33,250 nt of DNA. It comes from an uncultured Hellea sp. GTDB taxonomy: Bacteria; Pseudomonadota; Alphaproteobacteria; Caulobacterales; Maricaulaceae. The translations under genes and the position numbers were made by a program. The notes under the pieces were generated by a model, which searched no databases, had not been told where the DNA came from, and worked only from the letters and a program-made list of their open reading frames with translations. The DNA lies in contig CAJQGR010000087.1 of the NCBI GenBank assembly GCA_905477785.1, positions 1 through 33,250 on the forward strand, given 5' to 3'. This document shows, in pieces, positions 8,234 to 15,896 of this stretch (the first letter of the stretch is position 1; every line of letters starts with the position of its first letter).

Positions 8234-10288
8234 TCATTCGTAAATAGCAGTTTTAATAACTTTGTAGTTTAATGTTTGAGGAAGTATTTTTGGCTTTATT
8301 GAAATGCCATCATATACCAAATACAGCGGTATTCCTGCTCGACCATGTTTATTCAGTTCGTTGGCTATAATAGAATTTTTATTTGTCCAATCTGCAATTA
8401 AAAATGCAGTATTAGTATCCTGAAATAACCTCTTAACTCTTGGGTCATTTAAAATTATTTTTTCGTTATATTTGCATGTAACGCACCAAGCTGCAGTAAA
8501 ATCTACAAATATTTTTCGGCCTTCTTTATTAAGTTCTGCAACTCTTTTTAAAGACCACTCTTCAGCATAAGAATTATAAAAGGCACCCTTGTTTAGGGCA
8601 TCATTATTTCCAGATAGGGGTAATAAAAATGCTATTAGCAATAATATTGGAACAAATAATTTTTTAAATATGATATCGTTCTTCATGAACCAAATTGCTA
8701 TAACGAATAGTAAAAAAGATATTAATATTTTGGCCGTACCGTCTGAGCCTACCTGTTGGTTAAGTACCCAAACTAACCATATAGAAGCTGCAAACATGGG
8801 GAATGATAATGCTTCTTTAAAATGTATCATCCAAAGGCCTGGCTTGGGTAGTCTAGAAACCATGTGTGGAAAGTAGGCTAACAGTAAAAAAGGAGAAGCA
8901 AAGCCTGCCCCTAAGGATATTAATATGGTTACAGTTATAGCGCTTGAAGCAACAAAAGCATATCCTAACGCTCCAGCCATGAAAGGAGCAGTGCAGGGCG
9001 TGGCAACAATAACAGCAAAAGCTCCCGTAAAAAATGAATTTGTCATTTTATACCTCTCTACTACTCTGCCACTAAAGTTTTGAAGAAATGAGTTTATCTC
9101 AAATAAACCCAATAGACTTAATCCGGCTAAAAAGAATACAATTGCCAAAACTGACACAACTTCAGGGGACTGGAGATGGAACCCCCAACCAATTTTAGCT
9201 CCGCTCGATTTTACCAATATAATTGCAATTGCTAAAAATAGAAATGTGATCATTACCCCGAATGAATACATCAGTGCATCACGTCTTACAGCTGTCTTTT
9301 CTCCATGGGCTAATTTTGCTATTGCCAGAGCTTTCATAGATATTACTGGGAAAACACAAGGCATAAAGTTTAATATAATCCCTCCAAGAAAAGCACCAAG
9401 AAAAGCGCTTAGGAAAGACAAACTCAATAAGTTTTGCCCTAGCTGTATTTTTTGATTAGATATAATAACTTGCGGTACTAACTCTACTTCTTCACTTTTA
9501 TCTTTCCCATCCAAACTATAAGTTAAAACTCCTATTACTTTTTCTGGAATAATATCTTTGGAACTTGCTGAAGAAATTGTAGTTAAAATTAGTCCTGTAT
9601 TGCTTTTTGTAGCAGATTGTTCTGCATTATTTATCAATATGTCGTTTTCATAGGGATAAAAATAAGCTGAGGAGATTTTCCCCTGGGAAAAGTTTTTGAA
9701 TTCCATTTTTACTTTATCGTCGATAATATTAAACACTCCCTCGATATTTCCTTTCTTAGGAACCTTTGAAAGAGACGCTTCAATTTTTGCTGCTTGTAAT
9801 AAATCGACTAAAGTTGGGCCTATAGAAATTGACAAACTTAAACTTCCATTTTCAGGTATGCATATATCTTTACACACAAGGTAGTAAAAATTTCCAATTA
9901 TAGTAATAACTGAATCTAATTTTACATCTTCGCTGACTGTAAACTGAACAGGAAACAAAGGTGATCCTTCATACCCATAGTTTACTATTGGACCTGTTTG
10001 AATAACTTTAGGAGGGATCCAGTTAATCCCGCTTGCAGTTATGCCCGGCGGTAAAACCCATTCAATATCAACCGGTTCCCCGCTGTCGCCGGGATTTCGC
10101 CAATAAGTGTGCCATTTTTTATCCAGCTTTGTTTGAAGAGCTATATAGAATTTATTACCAGGTAAAACTCTGTCATGACTACTTATTAAACTGGCCGTTA
10201 CTCGCCCAGTATCAACCGAGGGAGACTGAACTGCTAGTGCGGAAAAAGAAGTTAGCATCATAACTAAGGATAAAATTAATACCCGCAT
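8234..10288 (-). CDS. DsbD/ScsB-like thiol:disulfide interchange protein
   Basis: Inner-membrane protein of 684 residues that would carry reducing power from cytoplasmic thioredoxin to periplasmic thiols. A signal peptide covers about residues 1-19 (cleavage after ALA). The periplasmic N-terminal domain (to about residue 280) is of the ScsB-alpha kind, with WHTYWRNPGDSG and a Cys139/Cys143 pair in CKDIC. A membrane core of about eight helices follows, with the DsbD-beta cysteines in FMPCVFPVISMKA and TPCTAPFMAGALG. A C-terminal thioredoxin-like domain carries Trp601-Cys602-x-x-Cys605 (AAWCVTCK). All three redox modules look intact. Targets may be copper-stress, cytochrome c or other periplasmic oxidoreductases; no partner is adjacent. 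Confidence 0.9.
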   Translation of the reverse strand: MRVLILSLVMMLTSFSALAVQSPSVDTGRVTASLISSHDRVLPGNKFYIALQTKLDKKWHTYWRNPGDSGEPVDIEWVLPPGITASGINWIPPKVIQTGPIVNYGYEGSPLFPVQFTVSEDVKLDSVITIIGNFYYLVCKDICIPENGSLSLSISIGPTLVDLLQAAKIEASLSKVPKKGNIEGVFNIIDDKVKMEFKNFSQGKISSAYFYPYENDILINNAEQSATKSNTGLILTTISSASSKDIIPEKVIGVLTYSLDGKDKSEEVELVPQVIISNQKIQLGQNLLSLSFLSAFLGAFLGGIILNFMPCVFPVISMKALAIAKLAHGEKTAVRRDALMYSFGVMITFLFLAIAIILVKSSGAKIGWGFHLQSPEVVSVLAIVFFLAGLSLLGLFEINSFLQNFSGRVVERYKMTNSFFTGAFAVIVATPCTAPFMAGALGYAFVASSAITVTILISLGAGFASPFLLLAYFPHMVSRLPKPGLWMIHFKEALSFPMFAASIWLVWVLNQQVGSDGTAKILISFLLFVIAIWFMKNDIIFKKLFVPILLLIAFLLPLSGNNDALNKGAFYNSYAEEWSLKRVAELNKEGRKIFVDFTAAWCVTCKYNEKIILNDPRVKRLFQDTNTAFLIADWTNKNSIIANELNKHGRAGIPLYLVYDGISIKPKILPQTLNYKVIKTAIYE

Positions 10289-10427
10289 AATCTACCCTTT
10301 CCTATTATATCTATAATCGTATATTAGTTATAAATCTATGTTCATTAGTAGCACACTGTGTTTTAGTTCACGATAAGGAAATTGTCATAAACCAGAAATA
10401 CATACTTTGTGTATAAAACTAAAGTAT

Positions 10428-10452
10428 AAAAAAACCCACCACAAGGTGGGTT
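10428..10452 (-). terminator. Rho-independent terminator of the sapC gene
   Basis: A perfect 8-bp stem (AACCCACC at 10433-10440 with GGTGGGTT at 10445-10452) closes a 4-nt loop. In the minus direction it is followed by seven Us (A-run 10428-10434 on the plus strand). It begins 24 nt after the SapC stop codon, so it would isolate sapC from the DsbD-like gene downstream. Confidence 0.9.
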
Positions 10453-10475
10453 ATATTTAATCACTATTATAGATC

Positions 10476-11264
10476 TTACTTTTTCTCTGCTGCTGCTGCC
10501 TCATTAACACGTCTGAGAGTTTTATTAACCAGCCGTTGCCAGTTTCCTAATGAAATCATGTGTGAGTGAGCAACAGCTAAGTAGCCATTATCCGTAAACT
10601 CTTTCAGTTTTTCAGCAGAAAGACCTTTTAATCTATCTTCAGTTATAGCGTAGTAATCGGCGATTCTTTGTTGTTCCGCAGGAGAGCCATCTGCATTCTG
10701 TCCTTGAAAGTTCATTTCTTTCTGCTCAAATAAATCAAGCTCTTTAAAAACCCCAATCATTCGTTCAGTTGCTTGTCTATCCCGTTCGAAATTTTGTAAA
10801 AACTGAAAAGCTTCTTTTGTGAAAGCAGATGTATCATCGCCATCGAAAAATTTTTGTTGTGGTTTTTTATTTGTAACGCACTTTGCACCTTCATCAACGC
10901 AAACTACAAAACGGCCATTTGGCTTGTCGTTAGCCAATACAAAGGGAAAGCGGCGAGCAAATGCTGGTAAGTAAAAGTCTTGCTCAAACTCACCATCATT
11001 AACAAATAAATTCTCACCAGTCCTTACGCCCATTACAGCTAAAGGAGAACGCTCTTCGCCTGCGAAAATTACAGGATATGATGCTGCAGCTGCCCCGAAT
11101 TCAGGTGCAGTAAGCGGCATAAAATGTTGGTCGGCCATAAATTCAAATGGTTTTGTTATTGGACTAACACCAAACTTTTGATGCTTGTCTTTTGTGAGCG
11201 GTTGTGGGTTCTGATAAAACATTACATTTCCAGATACAGTCGCATTTTCTTTCTTATCGGCCAT
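10476..11264 (-). CDS. SapC family protein
   Basis: 262 residues matching the SapC family (named after a Campylobacter S-layer-associated gene; molecular function not established). Typical family segments are FLP-like LTAPEFGAAAASYPVIFA, the PLAVMGVRTGENLFV strand, FYLPAFARRFPFVLAND and the C-terminal aromatic region AVAHSHMISLGNWQRLV. No signal peptide or membrane helix is seen, so it is probably cytoplasmic or exported by a non-Sec route. It is monocistronic: an AAGGGA ribosome-binding site precedes the ATG, and a strong terminator follows. The family is common in marine and stalked alphaproteobacteria, often near outer-membrane receptors, but none is present here. Confidence 0.88.
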   Translation of the reverse strand: MADKKENATVSGNVMFYQNPQPLTKDKHQKFGVSPITKPFEFMADQHFMPLTAPEFGAAAASYPVIFAGEERSPLAVMGVRTGENLFVNDGEFEQDFYLPAFARRFPFVLANDKPNGRFVVCVDEGAKCVTNKKPQQKFFDGDDTSAFTKEAFQFLQNFERDRQATERMIGVFKELDLFEQKEMNFQGQNADGSPAEQQRIADYYAITEDRLKGLSAEKLKEFTDNGYLAVAHSHMISLGNWQRLVNKTLRRVNEAAAAEKK

Positions 11265-11438
11265 GGTAGTCCCTTATTTTAGTATAATAATCAATATGAG
11301 GTTAAAAAAACTAATTTCAAGAGCGCCTTTAAACAATTTAACTAAGTCTATCAACTATTGAATTCTAACAAATAATTTTTCAATATTTTTATTAAATAAT
11401 AGATAGTTTGAATGAGCTAAAATGTATAAGGAAACTAT

Positions 11439-12362
11439 ATGGGTAAATTTTTTAAAACATGGTCGGGTGAATGTTCAGCTTGGGAGTGTGACGGTCTAGG
11501 GCACCTTAATATGCGCCACTACATGACTAAAGTACAGCAAGCCCGTCAAATGTTTTTTATCAGTACCGGGCTACCCCTTGCTTTTCGAGAAAAATCTTTA
11601 ACAACCGTTAAGGTCAAAAGTTTTTATATTAGATATATAGACGAAGCCCGACCAGACGACCCATTATATATAGAGTCTGGTTGTTTGGAAATCTCAAAAA
11701 AAGCAGCAAAGATTTGTCATATAATGTATCATTTAGATGGAAGAGTGGCCTCAACCATAGTTGAGAATGTCGAACATATCAATTTAAGTACTGAAACAGC
11801 CGCCATTTGGCCTAAAGGATTTTTTCAATCCGCAGAACGTTATAATATCATTCAGCCCCTTGAGGCTAAATTAAGAAATATAAAACATGAAACAGAATCT
11901 TGGAATCCTCATGAAAGTGAGCTTATTAAAATTTCTGCAAAGCAAATAGGCGCAGGTGTTTTTCAACTTCATGAAGCTGGGACTGATGGAAAGATAACCC
12001 CTCAAGCCTTAATGGGGCGAGCCACAGAAACACTTGCACATATGCTTGACGGCTACCCAGAATTTAGAGATCCATTATATAAAAATGGAGAAAACTCAGG
12101 CGCATTATTGGAAGCCCAAATTTTTATCCATAAAGCTCAGGTTGCGGGGGATGCTTATCGATTTTATTCAGGATTGATAGAAGGGGATAAATATACACGT
12201 AAAATAGTGCATCATATTGTTAATTCTGTTACGGGAGACTGTATATTTTCAATGATTGGTGCCGGGTGTTTATTTAATTTAAAAAGCCGCAAATTAATAA
12301 AAGCTAATGAAAGACAAGTCGAAGTTTTACAAAATAATATTTTAGACGGCTTGAGGATTTAA
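11439..12362 (+). CDS. Double-hotdog acyl-CoA thioesterase-like protein
   Basis: 307 residues with two hotdog-fold halves (about residues 8-135 and 165-300). The first has the 4-hydroxybenzoyl-CoA/acyl-CoA thioesterase look: CDGLGHLNMRHYMTKVQQAR, with the long helix and His/Asn of the active-site region. The second half starts around GAGVFQLHEAG and keeps PQALMGRATETLAHML. Expected reaction: hydrolysis of an acyl-CoA to free acid and CoA; substrate unknown. It starts 174 nt from the divergent sapC gene. Its last 21 nt overlap the convergent alpha/beta-hydrolase gene, so it may belong functionally with the PadR-linked cluster, although it is not in that operon. Confidence 0.8.
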   Translation: MGKFFKTWSGECSAWECDGLGHLNMRHYMTKVQQARQMFFISTGLPLAFREKSLTTVKVKSFYIRYIDEARPDDPLYIESGCLEISKKAAKICHIMYHLDGRVASTIVENVEHINLSTETAAIWPKGFFQSAERYNIIQPLEAKLRNIKHETESWNPHESELIKISAKQIGAGVFQLHEAGTDGKITPQALMGRATETLAHMLDGYPEFRDPLYKNGENSGALLEAQIFIHKAQVAGDAYRFYSGLIEGDKYTRKIVHHIVNSVTGDCIFSMIGAGCLFNLKSRKLIKANERQVEVLQNNILDGLRI

Positions 12363-13247
12363 AGCAGATTTACTAAGGGCTTCTTGTAATCGAGATATCG
12401 CAAAATCTGGATTATTAAATGGAAACATGTGATCTAGTTCTAAGTTATAAGAAACGCTATTTTTACCTAATTTTCGTTCAAAGGCATTGCGTCCTGACTG
12501 GTAACTGACAGACCCTCTTCTCCCTGCAAATATAATATCAGAATTTTTCTGGGGTAAATATTTTATAGAATTAAATACATTATGAGCCTGTGCCGCATAT
12601 ATTGCCTGCTCCCATAGAGGGTTACAAGATAACTTCACGCCTTCATCATCATAAATTAAGCCTCCAATGAGATAGTTTTTTAAGGCATCATTTGTAAAAT
12701 CCTTAAATACCCCTCTTTTTTTATATCGATCAAATGCTGCCTCAAAGCTTTCAAACTTATATTTGCGCCTTCCCGCATGTTTAGCTACTGGAAGCTTCTG
12801 TTTGGCTATTTCGCGGAACCAAGAAAAATGACTAAATAGCCTCGCCGGCCAAGGCAAGAGTACGGGGTCAAAGCCGACAAACCCTGTAACTTTATTTTTT
12901 ATTTCTGGCATTGCCAATATACCAGAAACAGCTCCATAACTATGCCCAGCAAGTACGACTGGATTTTTAATATAACGGTCAAAAAATTCAATTATATCAT
13001 CCCTAAAAATATTCCAATTTTTTAAATTATGTATATCTATCGGTAAGTTGCTCATGCCATGCCCTCGCATATCAAGCGCTATAGTATTAAAACCCAAAGG
13101 CTGTAGAATTGATTTATAACTATATGCGTTAAAGCCATTGGCATTGAGCATAACAAGTTTTACAGGGTTTGAGATGAAGCCGAAGTGAACTCCAGACATC
13201 TCGCCATCCCTCAATAAGTACTTTTTACGCTGTGGTTTTGGATGCAA
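12342..13247 (-). CDS. Alpha/beta hydrolase
   Basis: About 301 residues of alpha/beta-hydrolase fold: oxyanion region LNANGFNAYSY, the LDMRGHGMS turn, nucleophile elbow AGHSYGAVSG (Ser) and a C-terminal ELDHMFPF carrying the likely catalytic His. The start is uncertain. The open frame extends to 13382, but that part overlaps the upstream crotonase by over 100 nt and is probably not translated. TTG at 13247 retains the N-terminal PQRKKYLLRDG strand expected of the fold and sits 13 nt after the crotonase stop. ATG at 13199 has a better AGGGA site but removes most of the first strand. Last gene of the four-gene minus-strand operon; ester, lactone or thioester hydrolysis are all possible. Confidence 0.8.
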   Translation of the reverse strand: MHPKPQRKKYLLRDGEMSGVHFGFISNPVKLVMLNANGFNAYSYKSILQPLGFNTIALDMRGHGMSNLPIDIHNLKNWNIFRDDIIEFFDRYIKNPVVLAGHSYGAVSGILAMPEIKNKVTGFVGFDPVLLPWPARLFSHFSWFREIAKQKLPVAKHAGRRKYKFESFEAAFDRYKKRGVFKDFTNDALKNYLIGGLIYDDEGVKLSCNPLWEQAIYAAQAHNVFNSIKYLPQKNSDIIFAGRRGSVSYQSGRNAFERKLGKNSVSYNLELDHMFPFNNPDFAISRLQEALSKSALNPQAV

Positions 13248-13260
13248 AGTATCAACCGCT

Positions 13261-13959
13261 CTACATTGCGTGAATTTTAGTGCGGTCGAGGTCGTCTGAA
13301 ATTGCCTTATCCAGTATTTTAAATAATTCTTTTCTGCTTCGTAGCTTAGTCTCACGAAAAGCTTTAGGGTTAACTTGTCCAAATAACTTTCCTACCATAA
13401 GTATAGAGTCCTCCCACTCACCAGCAGGAACTACCTTATCAAAAAACCCTGCATGCATTGAGGCTTTTGGACCGAAAATTTCACCATTTATAACGCAACG
13501 ATTGAAATAAGATTTTGGTAAATGATAACGCCCCATTTCAATTCCAAAATTATGCATTGTCATGCCAATGAGTGTTTCATTAAGGCCTATTTTGTAATCA
13601 CCATCTTTTATCATGGAATAGTCACATGCCAGAGCAAGAAAGGCACCCATAGCTATGGTGTGACCTGGGGCGGCCATAATAACTGGCCTTGGGAAAGACA
13701 TTATTCTTCGAGCAAACTTAGACCCTTTAGATGTTAGTACCAGTGCATCCTGAGGCCCCTCACCCATTTCTTTTAAATCAAACCCGCCTGACATCACTCC
13801 ATCACGGCCCGTTATTATTACAATAGCTTTTTCGGATTCAGCTTTATCCATTGCTGCATTTAAATCTGCCCATACAATAGAACCCAATGCATTTGCCTTG
13901 CCATCATCAATTGTAATTGTTGCAACACCTTTAATTATATTAATTGTAACATTTGACAT
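13261..13959 (-). CDS. Crotonase-family protein, ECI1-like enoyl-CoA isomerase
   Basis: 232 residues of crotonase fold: oxyanion segment VMSGGFDLKEMG, second oxyanion segment PGHTIAMGAFLALACDY and IGLNETLIGM. The Glu in LNET matches the second catalytic glutamate of hydratases, but the first (GGGCEL in rat hydratase) is Phe here. One-glutamate sites of this type, with the same IGLNET run, occur in mitochondrial enoyl-CoA delta-isomerase ECI1, so isomerase activity is more likely than hydration. It lies 39 nt after the DUF1330 gene and immediately before the alpha/beta hydrolase in one operon. The natural substrate is unknown. Confidence 0.85.
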   Translation of the reverse strand: MSNVTINIIKGVATITIDDGKANALGSIVWADLNAAMDKAESEKAIVIITGRDGVMSGGFDLKEMGEGPQDALVLTSKGSKFARRIMSFPRPVIMAAPGHTIAMGAFLALACDYSMIKDGDYKIGLNETLIGMTMHNFGIEMGRYHLPKSYFNRCVINGEIFGPKASMHAGFFDKVVPAGEWEDSILMVGKLFGQVNPKAFRETKLRSRKELFKILDKAISDDLDRTKIHAM

Positions 13960-13998
13960 TTTATTTCTTTCTTAATTCCAAGTAAACTGATCACTTTA

Positions 13999-14418
13999 TC
14001 AAAATACACCGTTATTATCACAGCTAATTAATAATTGGCCTTCTAGTCCGGCTCTGCGATGTTTATGTATTTTACGATACGCTTCTGAACTAACAGTTTC
14101 AATCATAATCGCAGCGCTCGGGTATTTAAAAATTCCTATTGCATCCCATTCACCTTCTCCTTGCCCAATAAGCCAAGAGTTCATATTCCCTCCCCATGTA
14201 CCGCCGCCCTCAATGCCTTGATCTTTAACAAGTTGAGAAAAAGCAGATGCATAACGAGAATAAGCCTCTCGACCAGATATGTCTTCGCCATTTTTGTAAG
14301 TTGCCTTTTTCTTAAATTTCAGAAGGTTTAGCATATAAACAGGCTCATCTGCTTTTTTATAAGAGAGAAACTTCTTAATTTGTTCGGGGGTAGGCTCAAT
14401 AGCATTAAGGGTTGTCAT
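13999..14418 (-). CDS. DUF1330 family protein
   Basis: 139 residues with the dimeric ferredoxin-like (alpha-beta barrel) pattern of DUF1330: PVYMLNLLKFK, GREAYSRYASAF, the WDAIGIFKYPSAAIMIETV strand-helix and a C-terminal YRKIHKHRRAGLEGQLL. Members are small cytoplasmic proteins of unknown function; related folds include monooxygenases, decarboxylases and stress-response dimers. Its ATG overlaps the stop of the SDR gene by one base (TAATG), so the two are almost certainly translated together, and a role on the product or substrate of the SDR is inferred. Confidence 0.85.
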   Translation of the reverse strand: MTTLNAIEPTPEQIKKFLSYKKADEPVYMLNLLKFKKKATYKNGEDISGREAYSRYASAFSQLVKDQGIEGGGTWGGNMNSWLIGQGEGEWDAIGIFKYPSAAIMIETVSSEAYRKIHKHRRAGLEGQLLISCDNNGVF

Positions 14419-15296
14419 TATAAGTATCCTGGATGTTCCATAACGTTTGAGGCAGATCTATTTACCCATTCGCTAGGTATAAAAAAATCAGCAGCTAAAG
14501 GTCCGTCATAGTTAGGTTGATTGTATTTACTAAAATTAGTTTCACCTGCTTCAGCCAAGACAAACTCATCTATAAGAAACTGTCCTGTAACTTCATCTGC
14601 GGGCTTAATAATTAATTCGTATAAAGCGTCTGCCATAATAGTAGGGAGTCGACTCATTTTAGCCATGCTATCCCCCCCTAATATATTTCTAACAGCTGCG
14701 GTGTCTATCGAAGTCATCGGCCAAAGGGAGTTTACTGCAATTCCATCTTTCCGAAACTCTTCAGCCATTCCTAATGTGCACATGCTCATCCCATATTTTG
14801 CCATTGTGTAGGCTGTATGATTTTTAAACCATCGTTTATCCATATCTAAAGGAGGTGCTATATTAACTATATGTGGGTTTACAGCTTTTTTTAAATAGGG
14901 GTGACATTTTTGACTTAGCATAAAAGTCCCCCGCGCATTTACCTCATTCATTAAGTCGTAACGCTTCATGGGAGTTAATGTGGTTGGGGTCGGTGAAACA
15001 GCACTAGCGTTATTTATACAAATATCGATACCTCCGAATTCTTTTATGCAAGAGTTTATTGCATTATCTACTGCTTCCTCATTTCGTATATCACAAACTA
15101 TTGGGAGTGCTTTTCCGCCTGCAGCTTCTATTTCTTTACTTGCCGTATAGATTGTTCCGCTCAGCTTAGGGTGCGGGGATGCAGTTTTAGCTGCAATTGC
15201 TATATTAGCTCCATTTGCTGCACATTTTTTGGCAATTTCAAGACCGATGCCTCTTGAACCACCTGACATAAATATTGTTTTATCTTGAAGTGTCAT
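14418..15296 (-). CDS. HSDL2-like short-chain dehydrogenase/reductase
   Basis: 292-residue SDR. Nucleotide-binding GGSRGIGLEIA, NNASA and the YTMAK catalytic Tyr/Lys are present. Several runs match hydroxysteroid dehydrogenase-like protein 2: AAKTASPHPKLSGTIYTA, PLKK-type PYLKK and AKYGMSMCTLGMAEEF. The C-terminal SCP2 lipid-binding domain of animal HSDL2 is absent. The Ser I recall in the NISPPL segment of human HSDL2 is Ala here (NIAPPL). ATG at 15296 is chosen because an AGGA site lies just upstream; a longer start at 15326 is possible. First gene of a four-gene operon, divergent from padR. Substrate unknown; a lipid carbonyl or 3-hydroxyacyl compound is a guess. Confidence 0.87.
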   Translation of the reverse strand: MTLQDKTIFMSGGSRGIGLEIAKKCAANGANIAIAAKTASPHPKLSGTIYTASKEIEAAGGKALPIVCDIRNEEAVDNAINSCIKEFGGIDICINNASAVSPTPTTLTPMKRYDLMNEVNARGTFMLSQKCHPYLKKAVNPHIVNIAPPLDMDKRWFKNHTAYTMAKYGMSMCTLGMAEEFRKDGIAVNSLWPMTSIDTAAVRNILGGDSMAKMSRLPTIMADALYELIIKPADEVTGQFLIDEFVLAEAGETNFSKYNQPNYDGPLAADFFIPSEWVNRSASNVMEHPGYL

Positions 15297-15323
15297 ATTA
15301 AATCCTGTTTTCTTTAGATGTAT

Positions 15324-15340
15324 CATATGTAATAAATATG
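15324..15340. promoter_or_regulatory. Candidate PadR operator (imperfect palindrome)
   Basis: A 17-bp imperfect palindrome (14 of 17 positions symmetric; arms CATAT and ATATG) lies in the 66-nt gap between the divergent SDR and padR genes, 27 nt from the SDR start and 22 nt from the padR start. ATGT also recurs at 15318, 15327 and 15338. PadR regulators generally bind short palindromes near their own promoter, so autoregulation plus control of the operon is a reasonable inference. There is no direct proof. Confidence 0.45.
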
Positions 15341-15362
15341 TAAGTCACAAGGAGAACTCATC

Positions 15363-15896
15363 ATGGCATTAGCAGAAGCAATATTAGTTTGCTTAACTGA
15401 GCGGCCCATGAGTGGTTATGACTTAGCAAAAAACTTTGATGCTTCAATTGGATATTTTTGGAGAGCATCGCACCAACAAATATACCGTGAGCTTGGCCGC
15501 CTTAGAGAAAAAGGACTGGTTAATAGTGAAGAAGTAAATCAGGAAGGGAAGCCCAATAGAATTATCCATACCCTTACTCAAGAAGGTAAAATTTATTTGC
15601 GAACATGGTCTAAGAGACCTGCTAGCCAACCATCAATAAAAGATGATCTTATGGTGAAGTTTTATGCTCTAGAAAATATGGATATAAGTGCCCTTAAAGA
15701 GCAATTATTAATTAGGGTGGATAAGCATAAAGACCTATTAAACAGATATTATAGAATCAAAGAAAAGTATTATGATGGCAAAAGCCTTGACCTTACCCAA
15801 AAGGGAAAACTGATAGTTTTAGAGATGGGAATCCATACAGAAGTCAATAATATAGAGCGTATTGAAGATAGCGTAAGAAAAATTGAACAACTTTAG
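15363..15896 (+). CDS. PadR family transcriptional regulator
   Basis: 177 residues with an N-terminal winged helix of PadR type (about residues 1-85: LTERPMSGYDLAKNF, QIYRELGRLREKGLV, the wing ending ITHTLTQEG-like IIHTLTQEGK) and a C-terminal helical dimerisation domain of Vir/PadR_C kind (about 90-175). An AAGGAG site sits 8 nt before the ATG. Divergent orientation from the SDR operon indicates local control of those genes, probably repression relieved by a pathway compound. Its end overlaps the convergent ABC-transporter gene by 4 nt. Confidence 0.93.
   Translation: MALAEAILVCLTERPMSGYDLAKNFDASIGYFWRASHQQIYRELGRLREKGLVNSEEVNQEGKPNRIIHTLTQEGKIYLRTWSKRPASQPSIKDDLMVKFYALENMDISALKEQLLIRVDKHKDLLNRYYRIKEKYYDGKSLDLTQKGKLIVLEMGIHTEVNNIERIEDSVRKIEQL

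Noticed and set aside
13248-13382. N-terminal 45 codons of the hydrolase frame as coding
   Set aside because: They overlap the conserved end of the crotonase gene and do not match the start of the alpha/beta-hydrolase fold.
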